In this document: positions 1-8,072 of the stretch, piece by piece
How the letters are laid out: the number at the start of each line of letters is the position of its first letter
Position numbering within the stretch: position 1 is the stretch's first letter
NCBI GenBank assembly: GCA_964372095.1
Contig: CAYJPV010000007.1
Span: forward strand, 99,512 to 163,511
Reading direction: 5' to 3'
DNA from: CAYJPV01 sp964372095
GTDB lineage: Bacteria > Acidobacteriota > Vicinamibacteria > Vicinamibacterales > JAKQTR01
Length of the DNA: 64,000 nucleotides
The notes under the pieces: generated by a model
Databases searched by the model: none
The model's input: the letters and a program-made list of their open reading frames with translations, nothing else
Told to the model about the DNA's origin: nothing
Position numbers and translations under genes: made by a program

Positions 1-1483
1 CTGCCGCGTCCTGGCCGCCCCGGATGCGACACCCGGCGCAACTGCCCCGCACCCCGAACAGCCGGACACGAGCGGGTCGGCCGGCGATTCCGCGACACGC
101 TACGGGTCGGTCGTTGGCACGCCCCGCTACATGTCGCCCGAACAGGCCCGGGGGCTGATCGAACAGCTCGGGCCGAAGAGCGATCAGTACGCACTCGGGT
201 TGATCCTGCAGGAACTCGTCACGCTGCGGCCCGCCATCACCGGCACGGACCTCACCGACGTCCTTGCCAAAGCAGCGGCCGCCACGCGGGAGCCGCTCGT
301 GTCCGCAACGGGCCAGTCCATCCCTCCCGAACTGGTGGCCATCGTCGATCGGGCAACGGCCGCGGACCCGGCGCAGCGGTACGACAGCGTCGATGCGTTC
401 GCCGCCGACGTGCGGCGCTTTCTGCGCGGCGAAGCCGTCGAGGCGCGCCCGGATTCGCCCTGGCAACGCCTGCTCCGGTACGTCGCCCGGCATCGCCAGG
501 CCGCCGGCGTGGCGGCGCTCGCCGCCGCCGTGTTGTTCCTGGCCATCGTCACAGGACTCCTGTGGCGACACGACCGCGCGATCACCGAACAGGAGTTCCA
601 GGAGCGGAGGCTGCAAGCGCTCGCGAGCGACGTGACCCGCCAGGGCGACCTCCTGCAGACCCGATTGCTGCTCCTGCAGTCGGCCATCGTCGGGCTGTCG
701 CATTCGCTCGAGGAAGCGGCCGAACACGGCGTTCCTGCAGACGGGGACCTGCCGTGGATGGGCGACGTGCCGGCCGCAACGGAGCCAGGCGGCGTGGTGG
801 CGCTCGCCTGGTTGGGAACCGGCCCGCCGACCCCGGAAGCGGATGCACTGGCGCGCCGTGTCCTGCCGTCGACGCGCCGCATTGCGCACTGGCTGGAGGA
901 CGCCAGCGCGGAACTGAACTGGGCCGCCGCAGGATCGGCCGCTGCCCCATCAACTGCGCTGCACGTGCAAGCCTCCTTCGATCCCGGGTTCGACTTCGTG
1001 GCACCCGTGCCTGCCGCGCTGCCGCCGAGCCTGCGCGCGGCGACGTGGTACGCCGGCTGCCGGTCCAGCGCCGGAACATCGGTGACAGCGGCCATCGCCG
1101 CAGACAAGTCGGTGATGTTCTGCGCGGCCATGCGCGACGATGCGGCGCGCCCGATGGGCGCGTTCATCCTCACGCTGTCGCCGGCGGCGGTGCTGTCACG
1201 CCTCATGGAGGGATGGTCGGTGCCAGCGACAGCGGACGTGGTGCTGCTCGACGACGGCCACAGGGTGCTGGCCACCGGCCGTGCTTCGCCGGCCGGTTCA
1301 GCCACCCCCGCGGTGTCGATCATCGGCCAGGCAGACGTGCTCCGTGCGCTCGGCACAGATGGCGGCGGTGTCGTTGAGGCCGACACCGCCGACGGGGCTG
1401 TCGTGGTGGCCTACGACCGGATCCACCCGTTCAACTGGACGCTCGTGCTCGTGCTGCCGGCGACGGCCGTCTTCGCGCGCTGA
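1..1483 (+). CDS. Serine/threonine protein kinase with C-terminal sensor-like domain (5' end outside window)
   Basis: The frame is open from base 2 and enters the window inside the kinase domain. GTPRYMSPEQA, the activation-loop end and APE-like motif, lies at about 113-145. SDQYALGLILQELVTLRPA and the C-lobe follow, so the catalytic loop and DFG are upstream of the window. After the kinase comes a basic stretch, one transmembrane helix (AGVAALAAAVLFLAIVTGLLW, about 505-570) and some 290 residues ending in NWTLVLVLPATAVFAR. That last segment resembles the end of a Cache-type extracellular sensor, but this is a guess from the pattern. Such kinases are membrane bound, with the catalytic lobe in the cytoplasm; the output substrate is unknown. 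It is convergent with the broken hydrolase gene that follows. Kinase identity is secure; the sensor assignment is weak. Confidence 0.85.
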   Translation, partial: CRVLAAPDATPGATAPHPEQPDTSGSAGDSATRYGSVVGTPRYMSPEQARGLIEQLGPKSDQYALGLILQELVTLRPAITGTDLTDVLAKAAAATREPLVSATGQSIPPELVAIVDRATAADPAQRYDSVDAFAADVRRFLRGEAVEARPDSPWQRLLRYVARHRQAAGVAALAAAVLFLAIVTGLLWRHDRAITEQEFQERRLQALASDVTRQGDLLQTRLLLLQSAIVGLSHSLEEAAEHGVPADGDLPWMGDVPAATEPGGVVALAWLGTGPPTPEADALARRVLPSTRRIAHWLEDASAELNWAAAGSAAAPSTALHVQASFDPGFDFVAPVPAALPPSLRAATWYAGCRSSAGTSVTAAIAADKSVMFCAAMRDDAARPMGAFILTLSPAAVLSRLMEGWSVPATADVVLLDDGHRVLATGRASPAGSATPAVSIIGQADVLRALGTDGGGVVEADTADGAVVVAYDRIHPFNWTLVLVLPATAVFAR

Positions 1484-1499
1484 GCCCGGCGCCCCGCCG

Positions 1500-1537
1500 T
1501 CTTAACATCCTTAATGGGGCCTGGCCCCTTTTTCTAC
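1500..1537. repeat. Palindromic intergenic repeat, copy 1 (REP-like)
   Basis: A 38-bp element with core GGGGCC-T-GGCCCC followed by a T-run. It matches positions 6803-6840 at all but one base and in the same orientation. It overlaps the 3' end of the minus-strand hydrolase remnant, whose last codons and stop lie inside it. The palindrome plus T-run could also serve as a terminator for the kinase gene. It looks like the extragenic palindromes spread by REP-associated transposases, but no such transposase is in the window. Confidence 0.7.
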
Positions 1538-2142
1538 CGTCAGCACGTTGGCGCGAAGCCATCGTTCGATGACGTCGAAGTACGCGCGTGAAATGACCGT
1601 CGGAGACACCGGCAACGAAGGCTTCGCGGCCTGCATCCGGAGGTACCCGTGGCCCGAGTCCGGGACGACCTCGACGGAGAGCGTCCGCGGTTGTGAACCG
1701 GCGGCCACGGCTTCAAGCAACGTCACGCTGTCTTCGACCGGCACCGTATAGTCCAGCCGGCCGTAGGTCACCAGGACTGGACACCGCAGTCGCCTGTAAG
1801 GAGTCACGGCATCGTTGTCCGGATTCAGGTGGAAGAACCACGCCGGGTCGCCAATCTTCTGCTTCGCGTACAAGCCGGCCGGCGAGAGGCCGGCAGCCGG
1901 TGGCAACCCCAGTTCCTTCAGGACCGGATGCGCTCGCACCTGATCCATGACAGCGTCCACCGCGGCGGCCGTGGCTTTCCTTTGCCCGTAGTCGTAGAGC
2001 AGATTGAGCCCCTGGATCACAAGGGCCACGTCCTGGGCCTCGACGCCGAGGGCCTTCAGCGTGTTTGCCATCATGAACGTGTCCTGCCGGCGGAGGCTGG
2101 TGGCCGGCCCGGAACTGTTGATGAAAAGACCACCTGGCCGTC
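1511..2142 (-). pseudogene. Alpha/beta hydrolase, N-terminally truncated remnant
   Basis: The reading frame holds the C-terminal half of a serine alpha/beta hydrolase. It begins with GLFINSSGPATSLRRQ, runs through DTFMMANTLKALG, and retains the acid residue region (VTYGRLDYTVPVEDS) and the catalytic His region (VPDSGHGYLR). The N-terminal part, with signal peptide, oxyanion residues and the nucleophile GxSxG, is absent, because homologous-looking sequence stops near 2139 at a junction with an amidohydrolase-like fragment on the other strand. An internal ATG at 2074 could still give a 187-residue product, but it would lack the nucleophile. The last residues (VEKGARPH) are encoded by the palindromic repeat, so the original stop was probably displaced. 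I call it a pseudogene; a working short protein is unlikely. Confidence 0.7.
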
Positions 2143-2252
2143 TCGTGGAGATCGACGAGGACCGCCGGCGCGTGCGGGTCGTTGCTGCGGCGAGCGACGG
2201 AATCCGCGCCGCCGTCAGTGGGAACGGGCGTCATGCCCCCCGTCAGGGGTGA
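2133..2252 (+). pseudogene. 3' remnant of an amidohydrolase-like gene
   Basis: About 47 bp here (2134-2180) match the 3' end of the intact amidohydrolase gene at 9216-9262. The shared peptide is PGRLVEIDEDRRRVR, and the differences fall mainly at third codon positions (GAG/GAA, CGC/CGA), as expected for diverged coding copies. The frame then runs to a stop at 2250-2252. No start or upstream amidohydrolase sequence is present, because the truncated hydrolase on the other strand begins immediately. The fragment marks an old deletion or recombination junction. The match is short, so confidence is moderate. Confidence 0.45.
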
Positions 2253-3988
2253 CCCGAGCGCCGCTTCACCGCTTCACGTATCTTCACGGCCAGGGCGTGG
2301 ATCGAAAACGGCTTCTGGACAAAGAACACACCGTCGTCCAGCACGCCGCGATTGGCGATGACATCCGCCGTATAGCCCGACATGAAGACGCAGGACAGTT
2401 CCGGATGCAGGGACATCACGCGGCGGGCCAGGTCGCGGCCGTTCATCTCGGGCATGACTACGTCGGTCAGGAGCACGTGGATGGTCCCCGAGTGTGCCGT
2501 CGCGAGCCGGATCGCGTCGCCCGGCGTGGCGGCTGCGAGCACCCGGTATCCGAGACTCGTCAGGGCCCTCCCGACCATTCTCAGAATGGCGGGTTCGTCC
2601 TCCACGAGCAGCACGACCTCGTGGCCCGTGCTGAGTTCGGCCACGGCATCGAGTTGCGGTGGGGGCTCGGCGGGGCCGACATACCGCGGCAGGTAGATAT
2701 TGAACGTTGTGCCCAGTCCGGGTTCGGAGTACACGTTGACGAACCCCTCGTTCTGCTTGACGATGCCGTACACCGTGGCGAGGCCGAGGCCTGTGCCTTC
2801 GCCGAGCTGCTTGGTGGTGAAGAACGGCTCGAAGATGTGGGCCAGCACCTCCTTGTCCATCCCGTCGCCGTCGTCACTGATCGACAACCGGACATACTCC
2901 CCCGCCGTGGCGCCCGGATTCCCGGCACAGTCGGCATCGGTGAACACCGCGCGACTGGTGGCGATCGTGACCTTTCCAACGCCGGCAATGGCGTCGCGGG
3001 CGTTGATGCAGAGGTTCGCCAGTACCTGATCGATCTGGCTCGGATCCATCTTGACCGGGCAGCCGCCCCCACCCGCGAGCCACGTCAGTTCGACGTCTTC
3101 CCCGATGAGCCGGCGGAGCATCCTGAGCAGACTCTCCACCATGTCATCCAGATCGAAGACGCGGGGCGCGATGACCTGTTTCCGCGCAAACGCGAGCAAC
3201 TGACGGGTCAGGTCCGCCGACCGTTGCGCGGCTTTCTGAATCTCAATCAGGTCGGCGTGCAACGGATCATGGGGGGCAACGTCGTTGAGGGCCAACTCCG
3301 TGTACCCGAGGATGGCGCCCAGCATGTTGTTGAAGTCATGGGCAACACCTCCTGCCAGGCGGCCGATGGACTCCATCTTCTGAGCCTGGAGGAGTTGCCC
3401 CTGAAGTCTTCCGCGCTCGGCCTCCGCCTCGACGTTCCGGGTGACGTCGCTCAACACGGCCCGGCATTCCGGCTGCCCGTCCGATCCGATCGCGGTCGTG
3501 CCTTCCATTCTGGCCCAGAACGGCGCGCCCTGTTCGCGCCGGATTCGCAGATCGCAGATCTGGGGACTGCCCGTTTCGAACACCGCACGGCGGAACAGGA
3601 AGTAGGCATCCTGGTCATCGGCCGTGATGTACGCGGACAGGGGTTTTCCCATCATGCCGCTCCTGTCCACCCCCAGCATGGACGCGGCCTTGAGGTTGGC
3701 CTCCCGGATGATGCCCCCGGCACCAATGGTGACGTACCCGATGGGCGCCATGTCGTACAGGTCGGCAAGACGCGCCCGCGCGGCGTCGAGTGCGTCGTAG
3801 GCACGCCGCAACTCGTCGTTCTGCATCTCCAGTTCGATCTCGTGCACCTGCAGGTCGTGGATGACGTGCTGCGTCTCGTCGCGACCCGGGGAGGCGCCGG
3901 GTCCCGGCCCCTCCCCGGCCCGCCGGCGGAACTCCGCCTCGGCGCGGGCGCGCAGGTCACGCGGGTGGTCCGGAGGGACAGGCGACAT
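2243..3988 (-). CDS. PAS hybrid sensor histidine kinase with C-terminal receiver
   Basis: A 581-residue soluble hybrid kinase. An N-terminal coiled coil (about 40-75) precedes a PAS domain (about 75-190). The HisKA domain has the phospho-acceptor H217 in GVAHDFNN. The HATPase_c domain shows ANLCINARDAI, SDDGDGMD and GTGLGLATVYGIV. A receiver follows with acidic residues in LLVEDEP, acceptor D509 in LLTDVVMP and a conserved Lys in QKPF. It should autophosphorylate on His and pass phosphate to its own receiver, then on to an unknown acceptor. Its ATG overlaps the TGA of the upstream CheB/CheR fusion (TGATG, one shared base at 3988), so the two are translationally coupled and probably form one signalling unit. 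No membrane segment is seen. Confidence 0.92.
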   Translation of the reverse strand: MSPVPPDHPRDLRARAEAEFRRRAGEGPGPGASPGRDETQHVIHDLQVHEIELEMQNDELRRAYDALDAARARLADLYDMAPIGYVTIGAGGIIREANLKAASMLGVDRSGMMGKPLSAYITADDQDAYFLFRRAVFETGSPQICDLRIRREQGAPFWARMEGTTAIGSDGQPECRAVLSDVTRNVEAEAERGRLQGQLLQAQKMESIGRLAGGVAHDFNNMLGAILGYTELALNDVAPHDPLHADLIEIQKAAQRSADLTRQLLAFARKQVIAPRVFDLDDMVESLLRMLRRLIGEDVELTWLAGGGGCPVKMDPSQIDQVLANLCINARDAIAGVGKVTIATSRAVFTDADCAGNPGATAGEYVRLSISDDGDGMDKEVLAHIFEPFFTTKQLGEGTGLGLATVYGIVKQNEGFVNVYSEPGLGTTFNIYLPRYVGPAEPPPQLDAVAELSTGHEVVLLVEDEPAILRMVGRALTSLGYRVLAAATPGDAIRLATAHSGTIHVLLTDVVMPEMNGRDLARRVMSLHPELSCVFMSGYTADVIANRGVLDDGVFFVQKPFSIHALAVKIREAVKRRSGHP

Positions 3989-6708
3989 CAGCGTGAGTGG
4001 CCTTCCTGGTCGGGGGGCGGGGGGTCGACGGATCCCGCGCCCGTGCGGCGCAGCGCCTCGACCTCACGCAGCGCCGCTTCCGCGCGCTTCAGGGCGGTGA
4101 TGTCGGTGAAGGTGATGACCGCACCCTCGATGACGTTCTCCAGGGTCCGATACGGCCGGATGCGCAGCAGGTACCACGCCCCCGCACGGGTCTGCACCTC
4201 CACGTCCCTCGGGATCAGGCTGTCGAGCACCGACTGCACGTCGCCGACCAGCCGGTCGTACCCGTCGAGGTTCGAGACGATGTGGCCGACCGGCCGGCCG
4301 ACGTCGCTCTGAATCAGGTTGATGATCTGGGTGACGGCCGGCGTGAACCGCTGGATGTGCAGGTGTTCGTCGACGAAAATCGTGCCGATGCCCGTGCCGG
4401 CCAGCAGGTTGTTCATGTCGTTGTTGACCCGCGACAGATCGGCGACCTTGTTCTGCAGTTCGGCGTTGACCGTGGCCAGTTCTTCGTTCACCGACTGCAG
4501 TTCCTCCTTCGACGTCTCCAGTTCCTCGTTCGTGGACTGCAGTTCTTCGTTCACCGACTGCATCTCTTCGTTCGAGGACCGCAACTCCTCGTTGGACGTC
4601 TCGAGCTCTTCGTTGGCCGCCTGGAGGTACTCTTCGCGCGACCGCAGTTCCCGCTGCAGCGCCACGATCCGCGCGTCGGTCTCATGGGGGTCGGAAGGCG
4701 TCGTCGCGTCCGGCGGGACCCGGGTGTCGACATCGCCGGTCTCGGACGACAGGCCGGGCTCGAAGACGACCAGGAACAGGCGTGGCGAGGCCGGCCCGTC
4801 CGAGCCGGTCGCCACAGGCCGGACGGTCAGGTTGATGACGGAGTACTCGCCGTTCGTCTTGACGCGCACGTCGGCGTGCGACGCCGGCGCGTTGTGCGCG
4901 GCGGCGGCGTGCAGCGCCGTCGAGAGGTCCCGGCGCAGTCCTTCGCGGGCCATCTTGAGGATGTTCATCGCCGACTCGCCCGGCGACGGCTCGAGGTAGA
5001 GCCCGGTTCGCCCGTGCAGGTACAGGATGTCGCCGTCCTCGGCCACGAGCGCCCCGCTGGGGGCGTGGTATTGCAGCAGCGCCCGCTCGGTCAGGTCGCG
5101 TACCGACAGCCGCGGACGATCGGTCACGTGGTTCGGTTCGGCCACCGGGCCGCCGCCGCCGTGCCGGTTCCGGTCTGACCGACCGAACGACGGCCGTCTC
5201 TGGCCCACGCTGCCTTCCTGGGAACGATAGACCTTGGATTGACGGTCCACGGTCACGAACAACTCGCCATGTTCGCTGACGGACTCGGACGTGCCCAGGA
5301 ACAGGAACCCGCCCGGGTTCAGCGCGTAGTGGAACAGCGGGATGAGCCGCTTCTGCAGGTCCGCACCCATGTAGATGAGGACGTTGCGGCAGCTGATGAG
5401 ATCGAGCCTCGAGAACGGCGGGTCGAGGACCATGTCCTGTTCGGATACCACCAGCATGTCGCGGATGGGCTTGCAGATCCGGTAACTGCCGCCGCCCGGT
5501 TCCTGGATGAAGAACCGGGCGAGCCGCTCTTCGGAGACGTCAGCCGAGACGCTGGCCGGGTAGATGCCGGCTCGGGTGTGATCCACCGCGCGGCTGTCGA
5601 TATCGGTGGCGAAGATCTGCACACGCGTCTGCTGCTTCGCCTTGTCCACGTACTCCTGGAGCAGCATGGCGATCGAGTAGGCTTCTTCGCCGGTCGAGCA
5701 TCCTGGCACCCAGACGCGGATCGGTTTGCCGGTGGGACGGCCTCGGAACAGGGCGGGGATCACGTGCTGCTGCAGCGCGGCAAACGCCTCGGTGTCGCGG
5801 AAGAAATTCGTGACGCCGATCAGCAGATCACGAAACAGCGCGTCCACCTCGGCCGGCGTCTGCTGCAGGTACCGGACGTACTCATCCAAACGATCGATCC
5901 GGTGAACCGCCATGCGTCGTCCGACGCGCCGGCCGATGGTGTTGGGCTTGTAGTGGTTGAAGTCGTGTCCGGTCTGGGCCCTCAGCAGGATGAAGATCTT
6001 CTTCATCTCGTGGTCGGTCGCCGGGGATGGCAGCGGCTGCCCGCGCGGCGGCAGGCCGATGGCACGAGCGACGTAGGCCAGCAACTGTGCCGGCATCTCG
6101 CCTGGCGGGAGGACGAAATCTACCAGGCCGGTGGCGATGGCGCTGCGGGGCATGCCGTCGTACGCCGACGAATCGGGCGCCTCGGCCATCACCATGCCGC
6201 CTTCGCCCTTGATCGCCCGCACGCCCAGCGTGCCGTCGCTGCCCGTGCCCGAGAGCACAATGCCAATCGCACGTTCGTGCTGATCCTGGGCGAGCGAGCG
6301 AAGGAAGAAGTCAATCGGCAGACGCTGGCCGCGGGGGGCAGAGGGCTCCAGCAGTTGCAGCCGGCCATCGAGGACGGCCATGTCGCGATTGGGCGGGATG
6401 ATGTAGACGCAGTTGACCGACAGCGGCATCCCGTCTTCGACCTCGAGGACTCGCATCGAGGTGCGGCGCGCCAGCAGGTCCGACAGAATGCTCTCGTGGT
6501 CGGGGGCCAGGTGCTGGACCAGGACGAAGGCCATGCCGGGCTCGATGCCGTCCGGCATGCCGGAGAAGAAGGCCTCGAACGCCGCCAGTCCGCCAGCCGA
6601 TGCGCCGATGCCGACGATGGGGAATGTCGCGGCGGGCCGCACCTCCGGAGGTGCACCGGTGTGGCCCGGGACGGGGACGGCGTCTGGGACGCGCTTCGTG
6701 TTTGTCAT
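3988..6708 (-). CDS. CheB/CheR fusion with coiled coil and PAS domain
   Basis: A 906-residue fusion. Residues 30-215 form a CheB-type methylesterase domain without its own receiver, with S37 (IGASAGG), H66 (VQHLAPDH) and D158 (GTGSDG) in place for catalysis. Residues 235-510 form a CheR methyltransferase, with the SAM motif PGCSTGEEAYSIA at about 336-348 and SCRNVLIYM further on. A long heptad coiled coil made of repeated NEEL/KEEL units occupies about 680-750. A PAS domain (about 760-880) ends in FTDITALKRAE. Proteins of this layout are known as sensory fusions working with neighbouring hybrid kinases rather than as classical chemotaxis enzymes. The coupled downstream kinase supports that reading. 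Start ATG at 6708. Confidence 0.93.
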   Translation of the reverse strand: MTNTKRVPDAVPVPGHTGAPPEVRPAATFPIVGIGASAGGLAAFEAFFSGMPDGIEPGMAFVLVQHLAPDHESILSDLLARRTSMRVLEVEDGMPLSVNCVYIIPPNRDMAVLDGRLQLLEPSAPRGQRLPIDFFLRSLAQDQHERAIGIVLSGTGSDGTLGVRAIKGEGGMVMAEAPDSSAYDGMPRSAIATGLVDFVLPPGEMPAQLLAYVARAIGLPPRGQPLPSPATDHEMKKIFILLRAQTGHDFNHYKPNTIGRRVGRRMAVHRIDRLDEYVRYLQQTPAEVDALFRDLLIGVTNFFRDTEAFAALQQHVIPALFRGRPTGKPIRVWVPGCSTGEEAYSIAMLLQEYVDKAKQQTRVQIFATDIDSRAVDHTRAGIYPASVSADVSEERLARFFIQEPGGGSYRICKPIRDMLVVSEQDMVLDPPFSRLDLISCRNVLIYMGADLQKRLIPLFHYALNPGGFLFLGTSESVSEHGELFVTVDRQSKVYRSQEGSVGQRRPSFGRSDRNRHGGGGPVAEPNHVTDRPRLSVRDLTERALLQYHAPSGALVAEDGDILYLHGRTGLYLEPSPGESAMNILKMAREGLRRDLSTALHAAAAHNAPASHADVRVKTNGEYSVINLTVRPVATGSDGPASPRLFLVVFEPGLSSETGDVDTRVPPDATTPSDPHETDARIVALQRELRSREEYLQAANEELETSNEELRSSNEEMQSVNEELQSTNEELETSKEELQSVNEELATVNAELQNKVADLSRVNNDMNNLLAGTGIGTIFVDEHLHIQRFTPAVTQIINLIQSDVGRPVGHIVSNLDGYDRLVGDVQSVLDSLIPRDVEVQTRAGAWYLLRIRPYRTLENVIEGAVITFTDITALKRAEAALREVEALRRTGAGSVDPPPPDQEGHSR

Positions 6709-6802
6709 CGAGTGCCGCTGACTCGAGGGAGATTAACATGGAATCTTGGCGCACCACGTGTATCGGATTGGTCACCTGCCGACGCACCATGCCGACCCGA
6801 CC

Positions 6803-6840
6803 TCTTAACATCCTTAATGGGGCCTGGCCCCATTTTCTAC
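6803..6840. repeat. Palindromic intergenic repeat, copy 2 (REP-like)
   Basis: This 38-bp copy differs from 1500-1537 at one base. Its core is a perfect 19-bp palindrome, AATGGGGCC-T-GGCCCCATT (6816-6834). The TAG stop of the minus-strand gene at 6837 lies in the conserved outer end of the element. Both copies therefore sit at the 3' end of minus-strand genes and enclose the hydrolase remnant, hybrid kinase and CheB/CheR fusion as direct repeats. Confidence 0.7.
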
Positions 6841-7247
6841 TTTGCCTGCGGCGTCACGAAGGCGTCGAACGACACGCGTGCCACGTCCGCGCTCGCGGCA
6901 ATGTCAGGCAACTGCTCGGCCTTGAGCGTCACCAGCAACAGGCGGCCGCCCGACAGCGTCCGGCTCACCTTCAGGCCCAGCTTGGCCAACACTTCACCTA
7001 TCCTCGCCTCAGCGCCTTCCCCGGTCGTCGGGCGGATGATGACGCCAAGCAACTCCGGCCGCCTGTCGGCCACAGCCTTCTTCAGGAACGCATCCAGCTT
7101 GTTCCGCTGATCCTCTGTCATCGTCTTTGCCCCTTCCGGCGCCTGCACCGACACTACCGATGACGGTGGTCCCTGGGCGGCGACCCGGACGGATAGACCG
7201 GCGACGGCCAGCCCAAGGACAACGGTGGCACGTATCAGGCGGGTCAT
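6837..7247 (-). CDS. Secreted protein with inhibitor I9/subtilisin-propeptide-like domain
   Basis: A 136-residue protein. The start was set at the ATG at 7247 because it begins a clean signal peptide (MTRLIRATVVLGLAVAGLSVRVAAQ) and overlaps the upstream stop as ATGA. The mature part contains LDAFLKKAV, then LGVIIRPTTGEGAEARIGEVLAKLG, LLLVTLKAEQLPDIAAS and DVARVSFDAFV. That order (strand, helix, strand, a helix ending in a PDVxxVSxD-like segment) is what the I9 propeptide of S8 proteases shows, here without any protease attached. It could be a stand-alone protease inhibitor or an assembly domain. The family call rests on pattern only. It is translationally coupled to the AIM24-like gene. Confidence 0.6.
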   Translation of the reverse strand: MTRLIRATVVLGLAVAGLSVRVAAQGPPSSVVSVQAPEGAKTMTEDQRNKLDAFLKKAVADRRPELLGVIIRPTTGEGAEARIGEVLAKLGLKVSRTLSGGRLLLVTLKAEQLPDIAASADVARVSFDAFVTPQAK

Positions 7248-7921
7248 GAGTTTGAACTCTTGGGCAACTTCGGCAGGAGCCAGCCGAGGAATGCCTGCTC
7301 GGATCGGCTCTGCATCAGGACACGGCCCGGTCCGGTCAGCTGGCACACGAGTCCTTCACCGCCCAGGATCGTCGACTTCCAGCCGCCCGACTTCTGGACG
7401 GAAAACTGCACCGACGCATCGAATCCCACGATGTGCCCGGTATCGACGACGTAACGCTGGCCGGAGGCAAGGGTACGTTCCTCGATGGCACCGTAGGTGG
7501 CGGCGATGAGCTTGCCGCTGCCGCTGACCTTCAGCAGGATGAGGCCGCCGCCGCCGAAGAATCCCTTCGAGCCGCCCCAGCTGGCGTCAATCGACACGCC
7601 CGACTCGCTCGACAGGTACGCGCCGCTGCGCAGCAGGAACTCGCTGCCGCCAATCTGCAGCGTGATCATGTCGCCGGGCAGTGACGGCGCCAGCGTGATC
7701 TCGCCACCCTGGGCCGGCGCCTTCCAGGTGTTCTGGAAAAAGCTCTCTCCGGCCACCATACGCTTCAGGCCGCCGAACAGGCCGCCTTCGGCTTTCGTCT
7801 CGGTCGTGAGCCCGTCGGTGTGGCTGACCATGGCTCCCGGTTCGACTTTGATCGTCTCGTTCGCGCCAAGCGTGACGACGGCCAGGGAATATGCAGGCTG
7901 ATGTCTGATAGTGACGTCCAT
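7244..7921 (-). CDS. AIM24/TIGR00266-family protein
   Basis: A 225-residue protein of the AIM24-like family (beta-rich, tryptophan-RNA-binding-attenuator-like fold). Supporting segments are VKVEPGAMVSHTDGL-like text near the start (IKVEPGAMVSHTDGLTTET), GLFGGLKRMVAGESFFQNTW, GEITLAPSLPGDM, a glycine run in KGFFGGGGLILLKVSG and GLVCQLTGPGRVLMQSRS near the end. The molecular role of bacterial members is not established. The start is the ATG at 7921, which begins at the family's usual N-terminus (MDVTIRHQPAYSL); an in-frame extension upstream has no such similarity. The stop overlaps the next start by 4 nt (ATGA), so it is likely co-translated with the I9-like secreted protein. It is divergent from the amidohydrolase, with 151 bp between them. 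Confidence 0.88.
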   Translation of the reverse strand: MDVTIRHQPAYSLAVVTLGANETIKVEPGAMVSHTDGLTTETKAEGGLFGGLKRMVAGESFFQNTWKAPAQGGEITLAPSLPGDMITLQIGGSEFLLRSGAYLSSESGVSIDASWGGSKGFFGGGGLILLKVSGSGKLIAATYGAIEERTLASGQRYVVDTGHIVGFDASVQFSVQKSGGWKSTILGGEGLVCQLTGPGRVLMQSRSEQAFLGWLLPKLPKSSNS

Positions 7922-8012
7922 GTACGGTCTCCGTGACGGATGGGTCGTGGGCGGTGGCCCAGGGTGCTGGCCCAGTATTGCGCCGTTTGGAAGCCGCGTC
8001 CACATCGCACGC

Positions 8013-8041
8013 TTCACTCGGGACCGGCCAGCGAGTAGGAT
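8013..8041 (+). promoter_or_regulatory. Possible sigma70-type promoter for the amidohydrolase
   Basis: TTCACT and TAGGAT are separated by 17 bp, 31 bp before the amidohydrolase ATG. Each hexamer matches consensus at four of six positions. This is weak evidence in a GC-rich sequence. Confidence 0.3.
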
Positions 8042-8072
8042 GAGGAGGCTCCGGCGGCAGGTGATCAGACTC

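Noticed and set aside
1829..4312. Long plus-strand frame of about 827 codons opposite the hybrid kinase and CheB/CheR genes
   Set aside because: It is antisense to two genes with complete motifs, shows no domain of its own, and is the kind of open frame expected in GC-rich DNA. The same holds for 11734-14244 plus and 41743-44532 minus.
4444..4640. Internal DNA repeat in the CheB/CheR fusion
   Set aside because: It encodes a heptad coiled coil of repeated NEEL units that is normal for this protein type, so it is a protein-level repeat, not a mobile or regulatory one.
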